Source of the DNA: Anodontia alba
Lineage: Eukaryota > Mollusca > Bivalvia > Lucinida > Lucinidae
Length of the DNA: 64,000 nt
Direction: 5' to 3'
NCBI GenBank assembly: GCA_964016985.1
Contig: OZ024825.1
Location: forward strand, 40,485,557-40,549,556
The notes under the pieces are model-generated. The model was not told where the DNA came from and did no database searches. It saw nothing but the letters and a program-made list of their open reading frames with translations. How positions within the stretch are numbered: the first letter of the stretch is position 1; every line of letters starts with the position of its first letter. Made by a program: the position numbers and the translations under genes. This document shows positions 45,310 to 56,299 of this stretch, in pieces.

Positions 45310-46764
45310 GCTTAGCGCACATGTCCGAATTCGAGTTTTCGGATGTTGCGGCTCAAATATAAACGTTTAACTCTTTCGTTGCCAAATTTCAGACTACATT
45401 TGTCGTCTGCTCTGTATTTTTTTAAAACTATAGATTGGAAAGACTTTTATATTTAAAGCTGAAAGACTGACTGTCAAACAGCGTAGATCCAGATGAGACA
45501 GCTGTTTGCGAAAGCCTATTAATATTGCGTGTGGCAATGAAAAAGTCAATGCTAAGCATGCTAGGTAGAATTTAAACAGAAAATATTTTGAAATTTTTGT
45601 TATTATTTTTTCCCAGATATATATGGGGGTTTACGAAAGTCAAATCTGCTTTTCGAGAAATATCATCAGTTTAATGTCTGGTGATTTAGCCCTTGCGCTA
45701 CGGATTCAATAGCTCGTAGATCATCTTGAACGACAGCTTAGTGAAATGTTTGTTTTATAATATTAAGCAGCATTTAAATACCATTTTCACCCTCAGTATT
45801 CAAACACGTAACCGCCTTCCTAAACTTGTGATTAAAAGTTAACTAATCCACGTGACTACCTTATGATCTGTCTTAATTAAACGTGAACAAATCTCCGTGC
45901 CTATCTTATGATCTGTCGAGACTAAAAGTGAACAAATCCACGTGCCTACTTTGTGATCTGTTTGAATTAAAAATGAACAAATTCACACGCCCATCTTTAT
46001 ATGTATCTAAATTGGTGCATCAATAAGGCTGTTTGATGTCTACATTGCTTGCCCAGTGAGTATATAATAACATTTAAGGTAAATACAGAATGTGCTTTTC
46101 AAAATGAATTCATTACCTAAACAAGTGAATGCAATTTATATCCTGCCTTTTCCCTGTAATGTATAACACTTCTAGCGCACCATTTTTACACAGTTTGATT
46201 GATTGAAGGAAAATTTACACTTCGATGAAATCTGTCGGACCGCCGTCTCAAAAGGTTTACATTTTTTGGCAACATTTCGATGACAAAGTTGGAATTATAA
46301 GGAATGAATTATCAGTTTTGGGGATTAGTCGAAGTGAAGTAATTCGCCGGAGTTTACACATCTATAAAATCCACAAAAATAAAATTCGTTTCTATTGTGG
46401 AAACAGGATTACGCAGATATACATTATAAGGTGAAATCTAAGGGTTTGTAGTTTGTAAATTTTATTTTTGTTGCAGTTTGTAAACCTTACTTGAAGTGTG
46501 TTGTCTTTATTTAAATTCATTTTATTATTTTATCGATACTGTGACCAGCAAAAATCTGCCTTAATGTGCTTAGTGTGTCAATCTCTATCGTTTTCTCCAT
46601 ATTATACGGTGAAATTTCTGTGATTTAGAAGGCTGTAGTCCAGGTAATATTTCTCAATTAAATCATTTGTTGTGAGTACTTTCCAGAAGAGCCTCGGAAA
46701 ACTGCTTCTGATGGTTACTACAACAGATGAGCCAGCAAATGAGAAAAGGTACTTATTACATAGG
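45310..46764. other. Intronic sequence, nothing firm
   Basis: AT-rich. At 45830-45990 there are three loose repeats of a phrase like GAACAAATCCACGTGCCTAC..GATCTGT. Two open stretches near 46626 and 46677 have splice-like edges but fit no phase. Confidence 0.4.
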
Positions 46765-46923
46765 CGACGAGCAAAGGTTCAGGCGAGCCTGTGCATAAGC
46801 GCTGTCTTGCCAGAGCCTTTAATGTTCGCATACATGTAGTAGAGACGTAGAGGAAGCTTTAAGCAAAGAAAAAACGCATGATATTAGCCCAGATAAGGGA
46901 ATGCGCATGCGCATTTAATTAAC

Positions 46924-46955
<32 letters not shown>

Positions 46956-46990
46956 AGAAAAGAAAAACCAAAACAAACAAACAGACAAAC
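46765..46990. repeat. Same repeat as 8283-8480, with A-rich tail
   Basis: AGCAAAGGTTCAGGCGAGCC, TGCGCATGCGCATTTAATTA followed by a long A tract and CAAACAAACAGACAAAC. Confidence 0.55.
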
Positions 46991-47213
46991 AAAACAACAT
47001 AAGGTCCCCTTTTTCGTGTGCTGACACTAATTTTATTGCGGAAAATAACAATAAATAAATAATAAAAAAAATAAAATAAAATAAAAAACTAAAAAAAAAA
47101 CTTGAATGCTGAATTATCAAATTTTATTATCCACGAACAAGTAAATGGTCATATTTTTTTATTCTTTTTTTTTTTTTTTTTTTTTTTGTTTTTCATTGTG
47201 TCTCTCTGATCAG

Positions 47214-47431
47214 GTTTTAAGGAAAGGCGTAAACAACTGGATTTTCTAGATGAAGCAACGCACACGGTTAGCAATGGTTTACTACCGAAGATGGAAATCT
47301 CTTCTGACATGTCTGTTGAAGACCGTGTTAGAGTGACTACAACTATACACGTGACGTTGTGTGAGTTGGTCGTCAGTGCTGATAGAAAAGCCCTTCTGGA
47401 GACGCTTCGCTTCCCCTTTGTTCTACTTACG
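47214..47431 (+). CDS. ApeC-like domain, exon 2
   Basis: No suitable ATG, so absent from a simple ORF list. A strong acceptor follows a 27-base T tract (tctctctgatcag), phase 1. The codon split across the join restores GCPDGF, exactly the ApeC CPxGF motif. It then reads FLDEATHTVSNGLLP, TTIHVTLCE and LRFPFVLLT, matching the ApeC pattern G.LP, T.I..C and PF.LL. The donor is acg/gtattg, phase 0, with a stop codon just beyond. The WDDED segment and second cysteine of typical members are not preserved, so the domain is divergent. Confidence 0.62.
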
Positions 47432-47479
47432 GTATTGTAATTTTGTGTATATCAGACTTACCCAAAGTATTTGGACACC

Positions 47480-47690
47480 TTAACCCTTGTCCTGCTGAAC
47501 CCGGATATACCCTGCCCGTGCAAACCGTGTAGATCCAGATCAGTTGGCTTCTGAAGCCAACTGGTCTGGATCTACACTGTTTGTCAGTAAGTTTGTGGAT
47601 TTGTATCAACAATCTGGATCAAACAATCTGATTGGCTGAGAATTAGAAGTGGGTGTGGCATCTTAATTTATTCAGCAGGACAAGGGTTAA
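47480..47690. mobile_element. A2 MITE, copy 7
   Basis: TTAACCCTTGTCCTGCTGAA to TTCAGCAGGACAAGGGTTAA, 50 bases after ApeC-like exon 2. Confidence 0.82.
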
Positions 47691-47710
47691 CACCTTACCA
47701 AACTTGTGCT

Positions 47711-48060
47711 ATACAATGTCCCCTCGTTACAACGACAGCGTTCGTTTCCAAAGACTTTGCCATTAAATGTATTTGCTGTTGTTCGAAATACTTAATGAGC
47801 AGATTGATATACAAGAAAGGACTTGTTTTGTTCTTATTTTCTCATAGAACGTATGTTTTGGATATTTGTTAGAATCGTCTCAATGAGACGATTCTAACAA
47901 ATGTCTAAAACATATTTTTCTTTAAAGTATTAAATACAATATTCTTGCATAATTTGTGACTAATTGTTACCTCTTAAGCGAAGGTTTCGTGACAGTCAAA
48001 TTGTCATTATAACGCATTTTGGCGTTGTATCGAGCGTCGGTATAAAGAGGGTTGTCTGTA
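47711..48060. mobile_element. E-type MITE, copy 2
   Basis: CCCTCGTTACAACGACAGCG to AAAGAGGGTTGTCTGTA; core TTAGAATCGTCTCAATG and complement. Confidence 0.75.
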
Positions 48061-48258
48061 TTTAACCTTTATCACTCTCTTGGCTAATTCAGTAGACGAC
48101 AATTTGATGATATTTATCTTAGTTTCCCAGAAAAGAGGATTTGACAGTTTATGGAGATAGTTTGCATGAAATATCAAATCCGGTTTTCTGGGAAAAATAA
48201 GAAAAAAATATTTCAAAATGTCGTATGCTGAAAAATTTAGCCAGAGAACTAAGCGTTA
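48061..48258. mobile_element. G-type hairpin repeat, copy 4
   Basis: TTTAACCTTTATCACTCTCT to GCCAGAGAACTAAGCGTTAA; directly abuts an E MITE. Confidence 0.65.
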
Positions 48259-48310
48259 AATAAGTTCAGTTTGTTACCTGTCGAAATGTCTAAGACTTGC
48301 TGGTTGAGTG

Positions 48311-48382
48311 GCAAACAATGCAGAGCCAGATCAGACGCCGCCTTATGCAAACCCTGGTCAAGCCTGGGTCTACAATGTTTGC
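48311..48382. repeat. A1 hairpin, degraded
   Basis: GCAAACAATGCAGAGCCAGA with returning TGGGTCTACAATGTTTGC; the centre is partly lost. Confidence 0.6.
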
Positions 48383-48484
48383 TCAGAGCCTGACTGTCTA
48401 AATTCGGTATTTAGTGTAAATACAACATGTTGTTTAAGTGGTCTGTCTGCAGAGCAGAGGGGTACCTCGATGGCAGAGCAAAAA

Positions 48485-48835
48485 TACAGTGAACCCCCGT
48501 TACAACGACACCATTGTTCCCAAAAATATCGCCAAAAAAAATGAATTTACTGTTGTAGAGAATTCATTATGAGCAGAATGATATGCATTAAATATCGTGA
48601 TTTATTCTTATTTCTTCGTACAACGTATGTTTTGGACAATTGTTAGAATAGCCTCGGTGAGGCGATTCTAACAAATATCCAAAACATATGTTGCTTGAAG
48701 TATTGAATGATAATGTACCTACATAATTTCTGATTAACTGTCACCTCTTGTGAGAGGGTTTCCGTGCTAATCAAATTGTCTGTATAACAAATTTTGTTGT
48801 TTTATCGAGTGTCGGTATAATGAGGGTTGACTGTA
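48485..48835. mobile_element. E-type MITE, copy 3
   Basis: TACAGTGAACCCCCGTTACA to AATGAGGGTTGACTGTA; core TTAGAATAGCCTCGGTG with GAGGCGATTCTAA. Confidence 0.8.
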
Positions 48836-48837
48836 TA

Positions 48838-49010
48838 GGCGAAGATACACAGGAAATGCCACAACCACGAAGCACAGTCCTCCCGAGGCACCAGAAGAAG
48901 GAGATACGAGGAGAAAATTTTATCACAGCAAACGCCACGTATACAACCACCGACGCACATACAAAGAAACAGTGGAACCGCCTTGGAACGGTCAGTAGGA
49001 AACCCAGCAG
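48838..49010. repeat. O-related dispersed repeat
   Basis: GGAAATGCCACAACCACGAA, AAACGCCACGTATACAACCA and GGAACGGTCAGTAGGAAACC; same words as 13760-13945, 52010-52070, 52490-52590 and 61415-61480. Confidence 0.5.
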
Positions 49011-49013
49011 ATA

Positions 49014-49160
49014 CACAACGTTGAAACAACGTCGATTCAACATCGTACAGAGCGTTAAAACAACGTCGATTCAACGTTCAATAGACGTTGTTTCACACAA
49101 CGTTGATTCAACGTTTTGGCGTTGAATCAACGTTGTTTCGACGTTGTGTGCCTGCTGAAA
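49014..49160. repeat. CAACGTTG-type short repeat array
   Basis: Repeated AACGTTGAATCAACGTTG-like words, many self-complementary. Related short copies at 14570-14650, 40505-40580 (GCGGGCACACAGAGTTGAAT) and 59597-59655 (GCGGGCACACGACGTTTATA). Confidence 0.75.
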
Positions 49161-49491
49161 ACTACTGAGGGGATAAAACCAGTTTTATTTGAGGGAAACG
49201 GACCCATCCTGCTGCAAATTACAAATATATGTTCGGTGTGAATAGGGGTTCTCTACCTCATCTTTGTAACATCACTGTGAAACACATAAACAAAACCGCT
49301 GTAAACAAAGAAAAGGGCGCAATGACGATCTAAAGCCAGAACACAAGAAATCCACAATCAGGAACACGATGGGCCTTACCAGAGATACTACCATAAAAAT
49401 CTGAAAGACTGATTTTGACGGCTTCACGCTTCACAGATACTACAATAAAAATCTAAAAGGCTGATTTTCACGGCTCCACGTTTGGTAAATT

Positions 49492-49674
49492 AACCTTAAC
49501 TACTCTCTGTGTTAGCAGGCGACAAATTAATTATATTTTTTCTTATTTTTTTTACCATTTCATGCAAACTATCTCCTAGTTTGCTTGAATGTCAAGACTA
49601 TTTTCTGGGAAAAAATAAAATTTCTTTAAAATGTCGTCCGCTGAATTTTTTACGCTGAGTCCTCAGCGTTAAGA
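49492..49674. mobile_element. G-type hairpin repeat, copy 5
   Basis: ATTAACCTTAACTACTCTCT to CGCTGAGTCCTCAGCGTTAA. Confidence 0.65.
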
Positions 49675-49744
49675 AGTTAGGTATGCACGTCGGAGAAAAA
49701 ATGCAGACAGCTTATGACTGGATGCCTATGTGGACAGCTCGGAT

Positions 49745-49964
49745 TTAACCCTTGTCCTGCTGAATAAATCAAGATGCCACGCCCGTTTCTAATTTTCAGC
49801 CAATCAAATTACTTGATCCAGATTGTTGATATAAATTCACATACTTAATGGCAAACAGTGCAGAACTAGATCAGTTGGCTTCTTCAGAAGCTAACTGATC
49901 TGGATCTACACTGTTTGCAAAAGCAGGACATACATGTATCTGGGTTTAGCAGGACTAGGGTTAA
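49745..49964. mobile_element. A2 MITE, copy 8
   Basis: TTAACCCTTGTCCTGCTGAA to TTTAGCAGGACTAGGGTTAA. Confidence 0.8.
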
Positions 49965-50221
49965 GATGGGTCAAAGCTGTGATGAGACACCAGCGATGAC
50001 AGATGCCTTGATTTTATTTAAATGTTTTAAAGTGGGATTGCTTTTATGGCTATCCAAAACTGCGCCTAGTGAAGAATTTGATCAGACTGAGCAAATGCGC
50101 CAGCTGATCCGAATCTTCTCTGGATGCACATGGCCAAATGTATGTTTTCTGATAGGTATTGTCCTTATTTTCACGAAACCACATGTTGTGGGTACTTATT
50201 AGAAGCAAATGGGCTGCAGTT

Positions 50222-50690
50222 ATCCCGAAAGCTAAGGCTAACACAATTAATCGGATAATCGATTAATTGATCGATACATTCCAGAAAAATGAGTATCATT
50301 ACAGGTTTGCTAATAATCGATCTCTTGATTTCTGTGTATGTTACTTTACCGTATTAACCTTAGTATTCAGACCCTCAACTCCTTACCATACTTGATCTAA
50401 AATTTGAACAAGTACAATTTTCTCTCCAATGTTGTGTCTAAAATAGCTGGATGAGTGGCAAACAGTGTAGACCCTGATAAGACGCCGCGTTTGCGGCGTC
50501 TCATCTGGGTCTACACTGTTTGCTCAAGCCTGTCTGACAGAATGCATACAATAAAGTATAACATATGGTAAGAGTCGTGCTCAGACAGGTAAAATTATGA
50601 CCAAATCTTCATTGATTACGACTCGATAATCGATAACAATGGCAGGACTGATAATCAATTATCTTTTCAGCTTTGATTAGCCAGCCTTAC
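50222..50690 (+). mobile_element. 470-base hairpin MITE, intact copy
   Basis: AAGCTAAGGCTAACACAATT start with ATCGATTAATTGATCGAT near the left end, central A1 hairpin 50458-50523, and ends ATTATCTTTTCAGCTTTGAT then TAGCCAGCCTTA. Same family as 7606-8275 in reverse. It ends 67 bases before ApeC-like exon 3. Confidence 0.72.
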
Positions 50691-50756
50691 AGAGTGAAAG
50701 CTCTCTATTGTTTTTGTCTATATGTAAAAACATTTCTAAGCTTCATATATTTTAAG

Positions 50757-50901
50757 GACCATGTTCCACCTATTAACGCCAATTCGCCAATGAAAGTTGC
50801 CAAGCAGACACCGAATATAAGTGTTGACAGTGGAATTATGAGAAACTGGCTCAATATAACTGTGTTTCGTACCGATTCTCTGATGACGCTTATGCCGAAA
50901 G
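50757..50901 (+). CDS. ApeC-like domain, exon 3 (probable)
   Basis: Acceptor atatattttaag, phase 0, matching the phase-0 donor of 47214-47431; phase-1 donor aaag/gtaaat. Encodes DHVPPINANSPMKVAKQ, then MRNWLNITVFRTDSLMTLMP. The hydrophobic NITVF strand would fit the last strand of ApeC, but no cysteines or WDTED-type motif remain. It sits just after a 470-base MITE (50222-50690). Phase and position support it more than sequence does. Confidence 0.5.
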
Positions 50902-50996
50902 GTAAATTAAAAATCTGTAAGCTTGCTTTTGGAAACAGAATACACAGAAGAACGAAACGCATAGACTCGGTTTTATTAAGTCTTTTCATATACAGC

Positions 50997-51275
50997 CATC
51001 ACGAAAACATGCCTATATAATTTTGACCCCCTTAAACCCCCTTTTATATAGTAAAACTGAGGTTTACAGGGGTATAGATTATTTTTCTTATTTCTGCTCA
51101 AAATCATAGATTGTGGGTTCTCGTTAGAACCGCCTCGCCGCGAGGCGGTTCTAACAAGTACCCACAATCTATGTTTTGTGTGGAATGTGAAAAATATCAG
51201 ATTTTTTATCTGAAAGTTTTCATTTTTTGGTGATAAAATTTTCAGTACATTTGAATAGGCATGTTTTCGAAATGA
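50997..51275. mobile_element. B-type MITE, full copy
   Basis: CATCACGAAAACATGCC to GGCATGTTTTCGAAATG. Hairpin TTAGAACCGCCTCGCCG with CGAGGCGGTTCTAA is near-perfect. Confidence 0.8.
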
Positions 51276-51577
51276 TTGTTGTTTGCGATGTTGCGTAGGA
51301 CCCTTGGCACCGGCTTTACCGGATTCTCGATTTACAGAGTTACTAGAATGGGCTAAATAATCCAGAAGCATAGGAAAACATAACCGGCACTATGTTGAAG
51401 TAGGGTGGGGGGGGGGATATGTTACGGACCTCATATGACACATGACACAGCTGCAGCGAAGTAAAATAAAAATCTTTGAAAACAAAGAAGACACATAAGA
51501 ACGAAAATCTGAGACTCAGAGACTCGGTTTTATTGAGTCTTCTCATATACGGCAAAGACTACTGTGCAATGTTCATT

Positions 51578-51931
51578 AAACAGACAGCCCTCTTTATACC
51601 GACACTCGATACAACGACAAAATTCGTTATAATGACAATTTGATAGTCACGAAACTTTTGCTTAAGAGGTAACAAGTAGTCACAAATTACGCAAGAATGT
51701 TATATTTAATACTTATAGGAAACATTTGTTTTGAATATTTGTTAGAATCGCCTCAGTGAGGCGATTCTAACAAATATCCAAAACATATGTTCTATGGGGA
51801 AATAAAAACAAAACAAGACCTTTCTATTACATATCAATCTGCTCATTAAATATTCTGTACAACAGCAAATTCATTATAATGGCAAGGTATTTGGGAACCA
51901 ATGCTTTCGTTGTAACGAGGATTCAGTGTAC
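51578..51931. mobile_element. E-type MITE, copy 4
   Basis: ACAGACAGCCCTCTTTATAC to AACGAGGATTCAGTGTA; core TTAGAATCGCCTCAGTG with GAGGCGATTCTAA. Confidence 0.78.
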
Positions 51932-52149
51932 CGTATTTATCTTAAATATTCGGTCACCTTAACAATTTACCACATTTTTCCTAAAATGAGCAACCATATA
52001 AATAAAGATATCCAGGAAATGCCACAATCACGAAGCACAGCCCTTCCGAGACACAAAAGAAGGAGACAATTTAGGGTTTTCATAAAGAGGGGACTGGAGG
52101 CCAAAATGACTGTCTCAATGACTTTACTGGCCGCCTAAAATCCTTTCTT

Positions 52150-52385
52150 GTTACATTACCGTACCGTATTTACCCTAAGTACTTTAAAACCTCAACTCCT
52201 AACCATTCTTGTTCTAAAATTTCAACAAGTACAATTTACTAGCCATTGTTGTGTTTAAAAATTGCTGGATGATTGGCAAACAGTGTAGACCCAGATGAGA
52301 CGCCGCAGAATGCGGTGTCTCATCTGGGTCTACACTGTTTGCCAATCATCGGTCTATCCGAATACTTATGGTAAATACGGTTATG
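52150..52385 (+). mobile_element. Hairpin MITE related to the 470-base family
   Basis: ACCGTACCGTATTTACCCTA subterminal sequence and central hairpin 52276-52342 (GACGCCGCAGAATGCGGTGTC), closing at ACTTATGGTAAATACGGT. Confidence 0.65.
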
Positions 52386-52619
52386 TAGGCAGTAGCCATT
52401 ATGACCGCCTCAAATTCTGCTCTTGCCTCCTCTAAAAAATTACTGAAAACACTGGAAATAAGTCTGAGTCTCGCATTAGGACCAAATAATGATAAAACAA
52501 ACGCCACATATAAAACAACAGGCGCACGAACAAAGAACTGCAGCAGAGGAATCGCCTTGAAGCAGTCAGTAAGAAAATGCCCAGAAAAGAAAATGTCCAA
52601 GAAGAACAAACAATCACGA

Positions 52620-52865
52620 ACCATAGCCTACCAATGATAGCAAGCTCTACACCCCTCCCCCCACATCGGCCCGTCCCACGATGCGCGGAGACCGACCGAC
52701 CCTGACGGCCTCCCCTACCCGTTAGAGTCTCCACCCCTCTCCCATCAAACCGCCTTTGCCCCTCCCAGTCGACGACATGGTCAGTGGGGCATCTACAGAG
52801 AGGCATCAACAGGCCTTTGTTTACTACTAGGAGCCAGTCTAGTAGTGGGCAGTCCAAGGGTTAAA
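52620..52865. other. GC-rich stretch, nothing recognised
   Basis: Unusually C-rich for this window (CCCCTCCCCCCACATCGGCC). Follows an O-type fragment. ORFs through it look like composition artefacts. Confidence 0.4.
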
Positions 52866-53019
52866 ATCTGATGATGGTTCTCGATGAGAACTAAAACTGT
52901 CACAGTAAGTGAAGAATTTTTTCGGGATATGTCAGAATGAAATTGTTGGATTAATGTGTGATATTCTATCCAGATAAACTTATTCAGTGGATATCTCTAA
53001 TGTATTTTCACTTTTGCAG

Positions 53020-53055
53020 ACACAAGAGTCTTATTTCTGCAAGGAAAAGCAAGAG
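53020..53055 (+). CDS. Candidate 36-base microexon
   Basis: Good acceptor (ttttcacttttgcag) and donor (gag/gtacga), phase 1 on both sides, adding 12 residues (D)TRVLFLQGKAR(E). The phase agrees with both neighbours (50901 and 55341). An exon this small is easy to find by chance, but splice-site quality and phase symmetry favour it. It could be skipped without shifting the frame. Confidence 0.4.
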
Positions 53056-53083
53056 GTACGAACGCATGTGTATCTGTCATATC

Positions 53084-53297
53084 TTAACCCTTATCCTACT
53101 GAACCCGGATATACGCTGCCTTTGCAAACAGTGTAGATCTAGATCAGTTGGCTTCTGAAGAAGCCAACTGATCTGGATCTGCACTGTTTGCCATTAAGTA
53201 TGTGAATTTATAGCATTAATCCGGATCAAGTAATCTGACTGGCTGAAAATTATAAGTCGGTGAGGCATCTGAATTTATTCAGCAGGACAAGGGTTAA
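53084..53297. mobile_element. A2 MITE, copy 9
   Basis: TTAACCCTTATCCTACTGAA to TTCAGCAGGACAAGGGTTAA, 28 bases after the candidate microexon. Confidence 0.8.
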
Positions 53298-54651
53298 ATC
53301 GCTAATCACAACTGCAGCAGACGGCATTTTGACTTTTTTGGTGTATTTTTGTAGAGAAAAAAAGACTTGGTATTTCATACCCTTGGGAGCTAATTCTTTC
53401 CTTTTATAGTAGGCTCCTTTTGAAAAAATACTTGGTATTTCACACCCTTGGGAGCAAATTCTTTCCTTTTAAAGAAGGCCCCTTTGAGAAGGGTCTTCGT
53501 GTGCACGTACGCAAACAGAAATTCACAAAACTTGCCTACCTTGTAAAAATTGTAGAAAGTCTATCAACTGTATGAAGTCCCCTTAAACGTTTTCTTCTGA
53601 CAAAAGTATGTTCCAGTCAGCCTTAAGTTAAGCAGTAAATTGATTGGGTAATATTTTATGCAATGTCGGGCAGCGCACGACTTAACCTACAATAAGCCTT
53701 GTGCGACTAGCGAAGACTCAGATCAGCCTGTACATCCACCCAGTATTGCAAGGGTTCTTGTTTATCCCTCTTTGGATAGTCCGGAGGCTGTAAAAGACAC
53801 ATCAGCGAAGACTCCCATCAGACTGCGCAACATGATATTAATTTTGCACTGTTGTTGTTTTGCAGCGAATCTAATCGTAAAAACAAATTATTTAAGCAAA
53901 TATCAATTCTTTGGCTGCACTTGCGACTTTCAAACTTTAAAAGTAATTTATATGATTTTTCTTGGTCCAGTGTGACTTCATATTTCATGAAGTCTCATAT
54001 TTCATGAAGTCAAGTGAAAATGACCTCAGCAATTTTGACGTCATATAACGTCAACATTCCACAATGGTTTTAAAGTTTGAGATTTGTTAATGGTCGACAA
54101 ACAAGCATTACTGATCTAAAGAAAGCGTGCAGTTTTGGTATTGCGTGCTGGTATTGAGACATATTGGCATCATTGTTCTTTGGATTTTATCGTCCATTTC
54201 TAATCATTTAATATTTATAGCTACATAATAAAAATAAATAAAATGATATTTAGTTTAATATTTTTTTGACTGCTCTCTAGAAGTTTATGTATGCAATTAC
54301 AAGATGTTAAAGATATACATATGTTTCATCGAAACAGCCCTGAAGTTTAACAAATGAGAATAGAAAGACTTATTTCTGGTGTACACTAACCAAATATATT
54401 CGGACCCTTTAACCCCATATCATACTTGTCCTAATTTTAAGGATATCAAGTTGACTTGCCAGATATGTGTCTTAGATTGCAAAGAGTCCAGCTTGCTGAG
54501 AGCCAACGGTGTTGCTGGTAAAAAGTGGTCCAACTGTGTTGCTTGATAAAAAGGGGCCGAAGCATTTTATAAATACTATAAATGGAAGAAATTAGAGCAT
54601 TTCAAAGTCAGTTTAACAAATTTATGCCTAGTGTCACATAAAAGGACATTT

Positions 54652-54719
54652 GCAAACAGTGTAGACCCAGATCAGACGCTGCAGAATGCGGCGTCTGATC
54701 AGGGTCTACACTGCTTGCA
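54652..54719. repeat. A1 hairpin
   Basis: GCAAACAGTGTAGACCCAGA arms around GACGCTGCAGAATGCGGCGTC. Confidence 0.82.
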
Positions 54720-55092
54720 TTAAATACAGAAATGTCTATAAAACATAGTAATAATAAAAACCAACCAGACACCCCTTCTATTGGAAAAGGACCAGTCCGA
54801 AGAGTTGAAGTAGTAGAGTCCACTCTGAATAAATGGGTTAAACACGCCGAGAGACTAATAGTTAACATTTTAGAATTATTCCGTAGAGGGATGTGAACAC
54901 ATTATGAGGTGAAAAGGTTTTGGTATGTTTGCAAACTGCAAATATCCCATTCAGACAGCTTTTCAGTGCTATATGATTAGGGACTTAGTCAGTAAATTCA
55001 AGCTATAAAAGACTCTGTATGTGAATTAGGCAGGTTTGAAAAACCATTTTCGGGGAGGTGCCTTTATATTGACCCTGTCACTTTTAATAAAG

Positions 55093-55308
55093 GTTAACCT
55101 TTACCACTCTCTGGGCTAATTCAGCAGGCGGCAAATTAATGATTTTGTTTCTTATTTTTCCCAGAAAATAGAATTTACCATTTCATGAAAACTGTCTTCA
55201 TTGGAGACAAGTAGCATGAAATATCACATCTTATTTTCTGGGGAAAATGAAACATATTTCAAAATGTCGTCTGCTGAAAATTTGTACCCAGAGAGCTAAG
55301 CGTTAAGT
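55093..55308. mobile_element. G-type hairpin repeat, copy 6
   Basis: GTTAACCTTTACCACTCTCT to CCAGAGAGCTAAGCGTTAA, ending about 30 bases before the 57-base exon. Confidence 0.7.
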
Positions 55309-55340
55309 CGGTTCCTAATATACTCCGCTTGTGATTTCAG

Positions 55341-55397
55341 AAATAGATGCTGCACTGGAGAAAAGCTGGGCGTTAGGACTTCCTGATAACAAAGCAG
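55341..55397 (+). CDS. Candidate 57-base exon
   Basis: Acceptor cttgtgatttcag, phase 1; donor gcag/gtgaac, phase 1. Reads EIDAALEKSWALGLPDNKA. Open only in the phase required by the flanking exons. No family recognised. It is a symmetric exon and therefore another possible cassette. Confidence 0.42.
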
Positions 55398-55526
55398 GTG
55401 AACACAAGCGGTTTGGTTTTGGCAGAATGAAGTACAATATCAGTTAACAAATACTACTATAGTTCCCTAATTATATGGACAAAGAGACTACAAGTTTTGT
55501 CCTTAGCATTAGGACAAACGGACCTG

Positions 55527-55590
55527 AACAAACAGTGTAGACCCAGAGGTGGCCGAACGCGGCGTCTGGTTAGGGTTTGCACTGTTTGAC
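55527..55590. repeat. A1 hairpin, degraded
   Basis: AACAAACAGTGTAGACCCAG with returning GGGTTTGCACTGTTTG. Confidence 0.65.
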
Positions 55591-55638
55591 ACTTATCCAG
55601 CTAAATTGTTATTCGCATCAAAAAGTAGTCAGATGGAT

Positions 55639-55851
55639 TTAACCCTTCTCTTGCTGAACACGACATGCCCTGTCTTAGCAAACAGTGTAGATCCAGATCA
55701 GTTAGCTTTTGAACAAGCCAACTGATCAGGATCTGCACTGTTTGTCATTATATATGTGAATTTCTATCAAAAACCCGGATCAAGTAATCTGATTGGCTGG
55801 AAATTAGAAGTGGGCGTGGCATCTTAATTTATCTAGCATGATAAGGGTTAA
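55639..55851. mobile_element. A2 MITE, copy 10
   Basis: TTAACCCTTCTCTTGCTGAA to ATCTAGCATGATAAGGGTTA. Confidence 0.78.
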
Positions 55852-55944
55852 TAAAATTTTGGAAATTTGTTGAGACGTAAGGTTATCCGAATACTGGGGA
55901 TAAATATGGTAACACAGTTACATATTTGAGCTTCACCAGAACAT

Positions 55945-56294
55945 GTACAGTGAACCCTCGTTACAACGACAGTATTTATTCTCAAAGACGTCGCCATTAA
56001 AATGAATTTGCTGTTGTACAGAATACTTAATGAGCAGGTTGGTATGTAAGAAAGGCCTTGTTTTGTTCTTATTTCCTCATCGAACATATGTTTTGGATAA
56101 TTGTTAGAATCACCTCACAGAGGCGATTCTAACAAATATTCAAAACATATCTTTCTTTAAAGTATTAAATACAATATTCTTGCAAAATTTGTGACTAAAT
56201 GTTACCTCTAAAGCGAAGATTTCGTGACAGTTAAATTGTCATTATAACGAAATTTTCGTTGTATCGAGTGTCGGTATAAAGAGGGTTGTCTGTA
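55945..56294. mobile_element. E-type MITE, copy 5
   Basis: TACAGTGAACCCTCGTTACA to AAAGAGGGTTGTCTGTA; core TTAGAATCACCTCACAG with GAGGCGATTCTAA. Confidence 0.78.
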
Positions 56295-56299
56295 TCAAA

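Noticed and set aside
46640..46740. Open stretch after ctttccag at about 46687 with donor-like gtactt
   Set aside because: Stops in the phase required by the ApeC join (42737 to 47214), which is already in frame without it; a 15-base EGCSP stretch just before is too short to credit.
53866..53942. Candidate exon with acceptor gttgttttgcag reading NLIVKTNYLSKYQFFGCTCD
   Set aside because: Good acceptor, but it ends in phase 0 while the next supported exon (55341) needs phase 1; the direct join 53055-55341 keeps frame. It could be a mutually exclusive alternative but I cannot support it.
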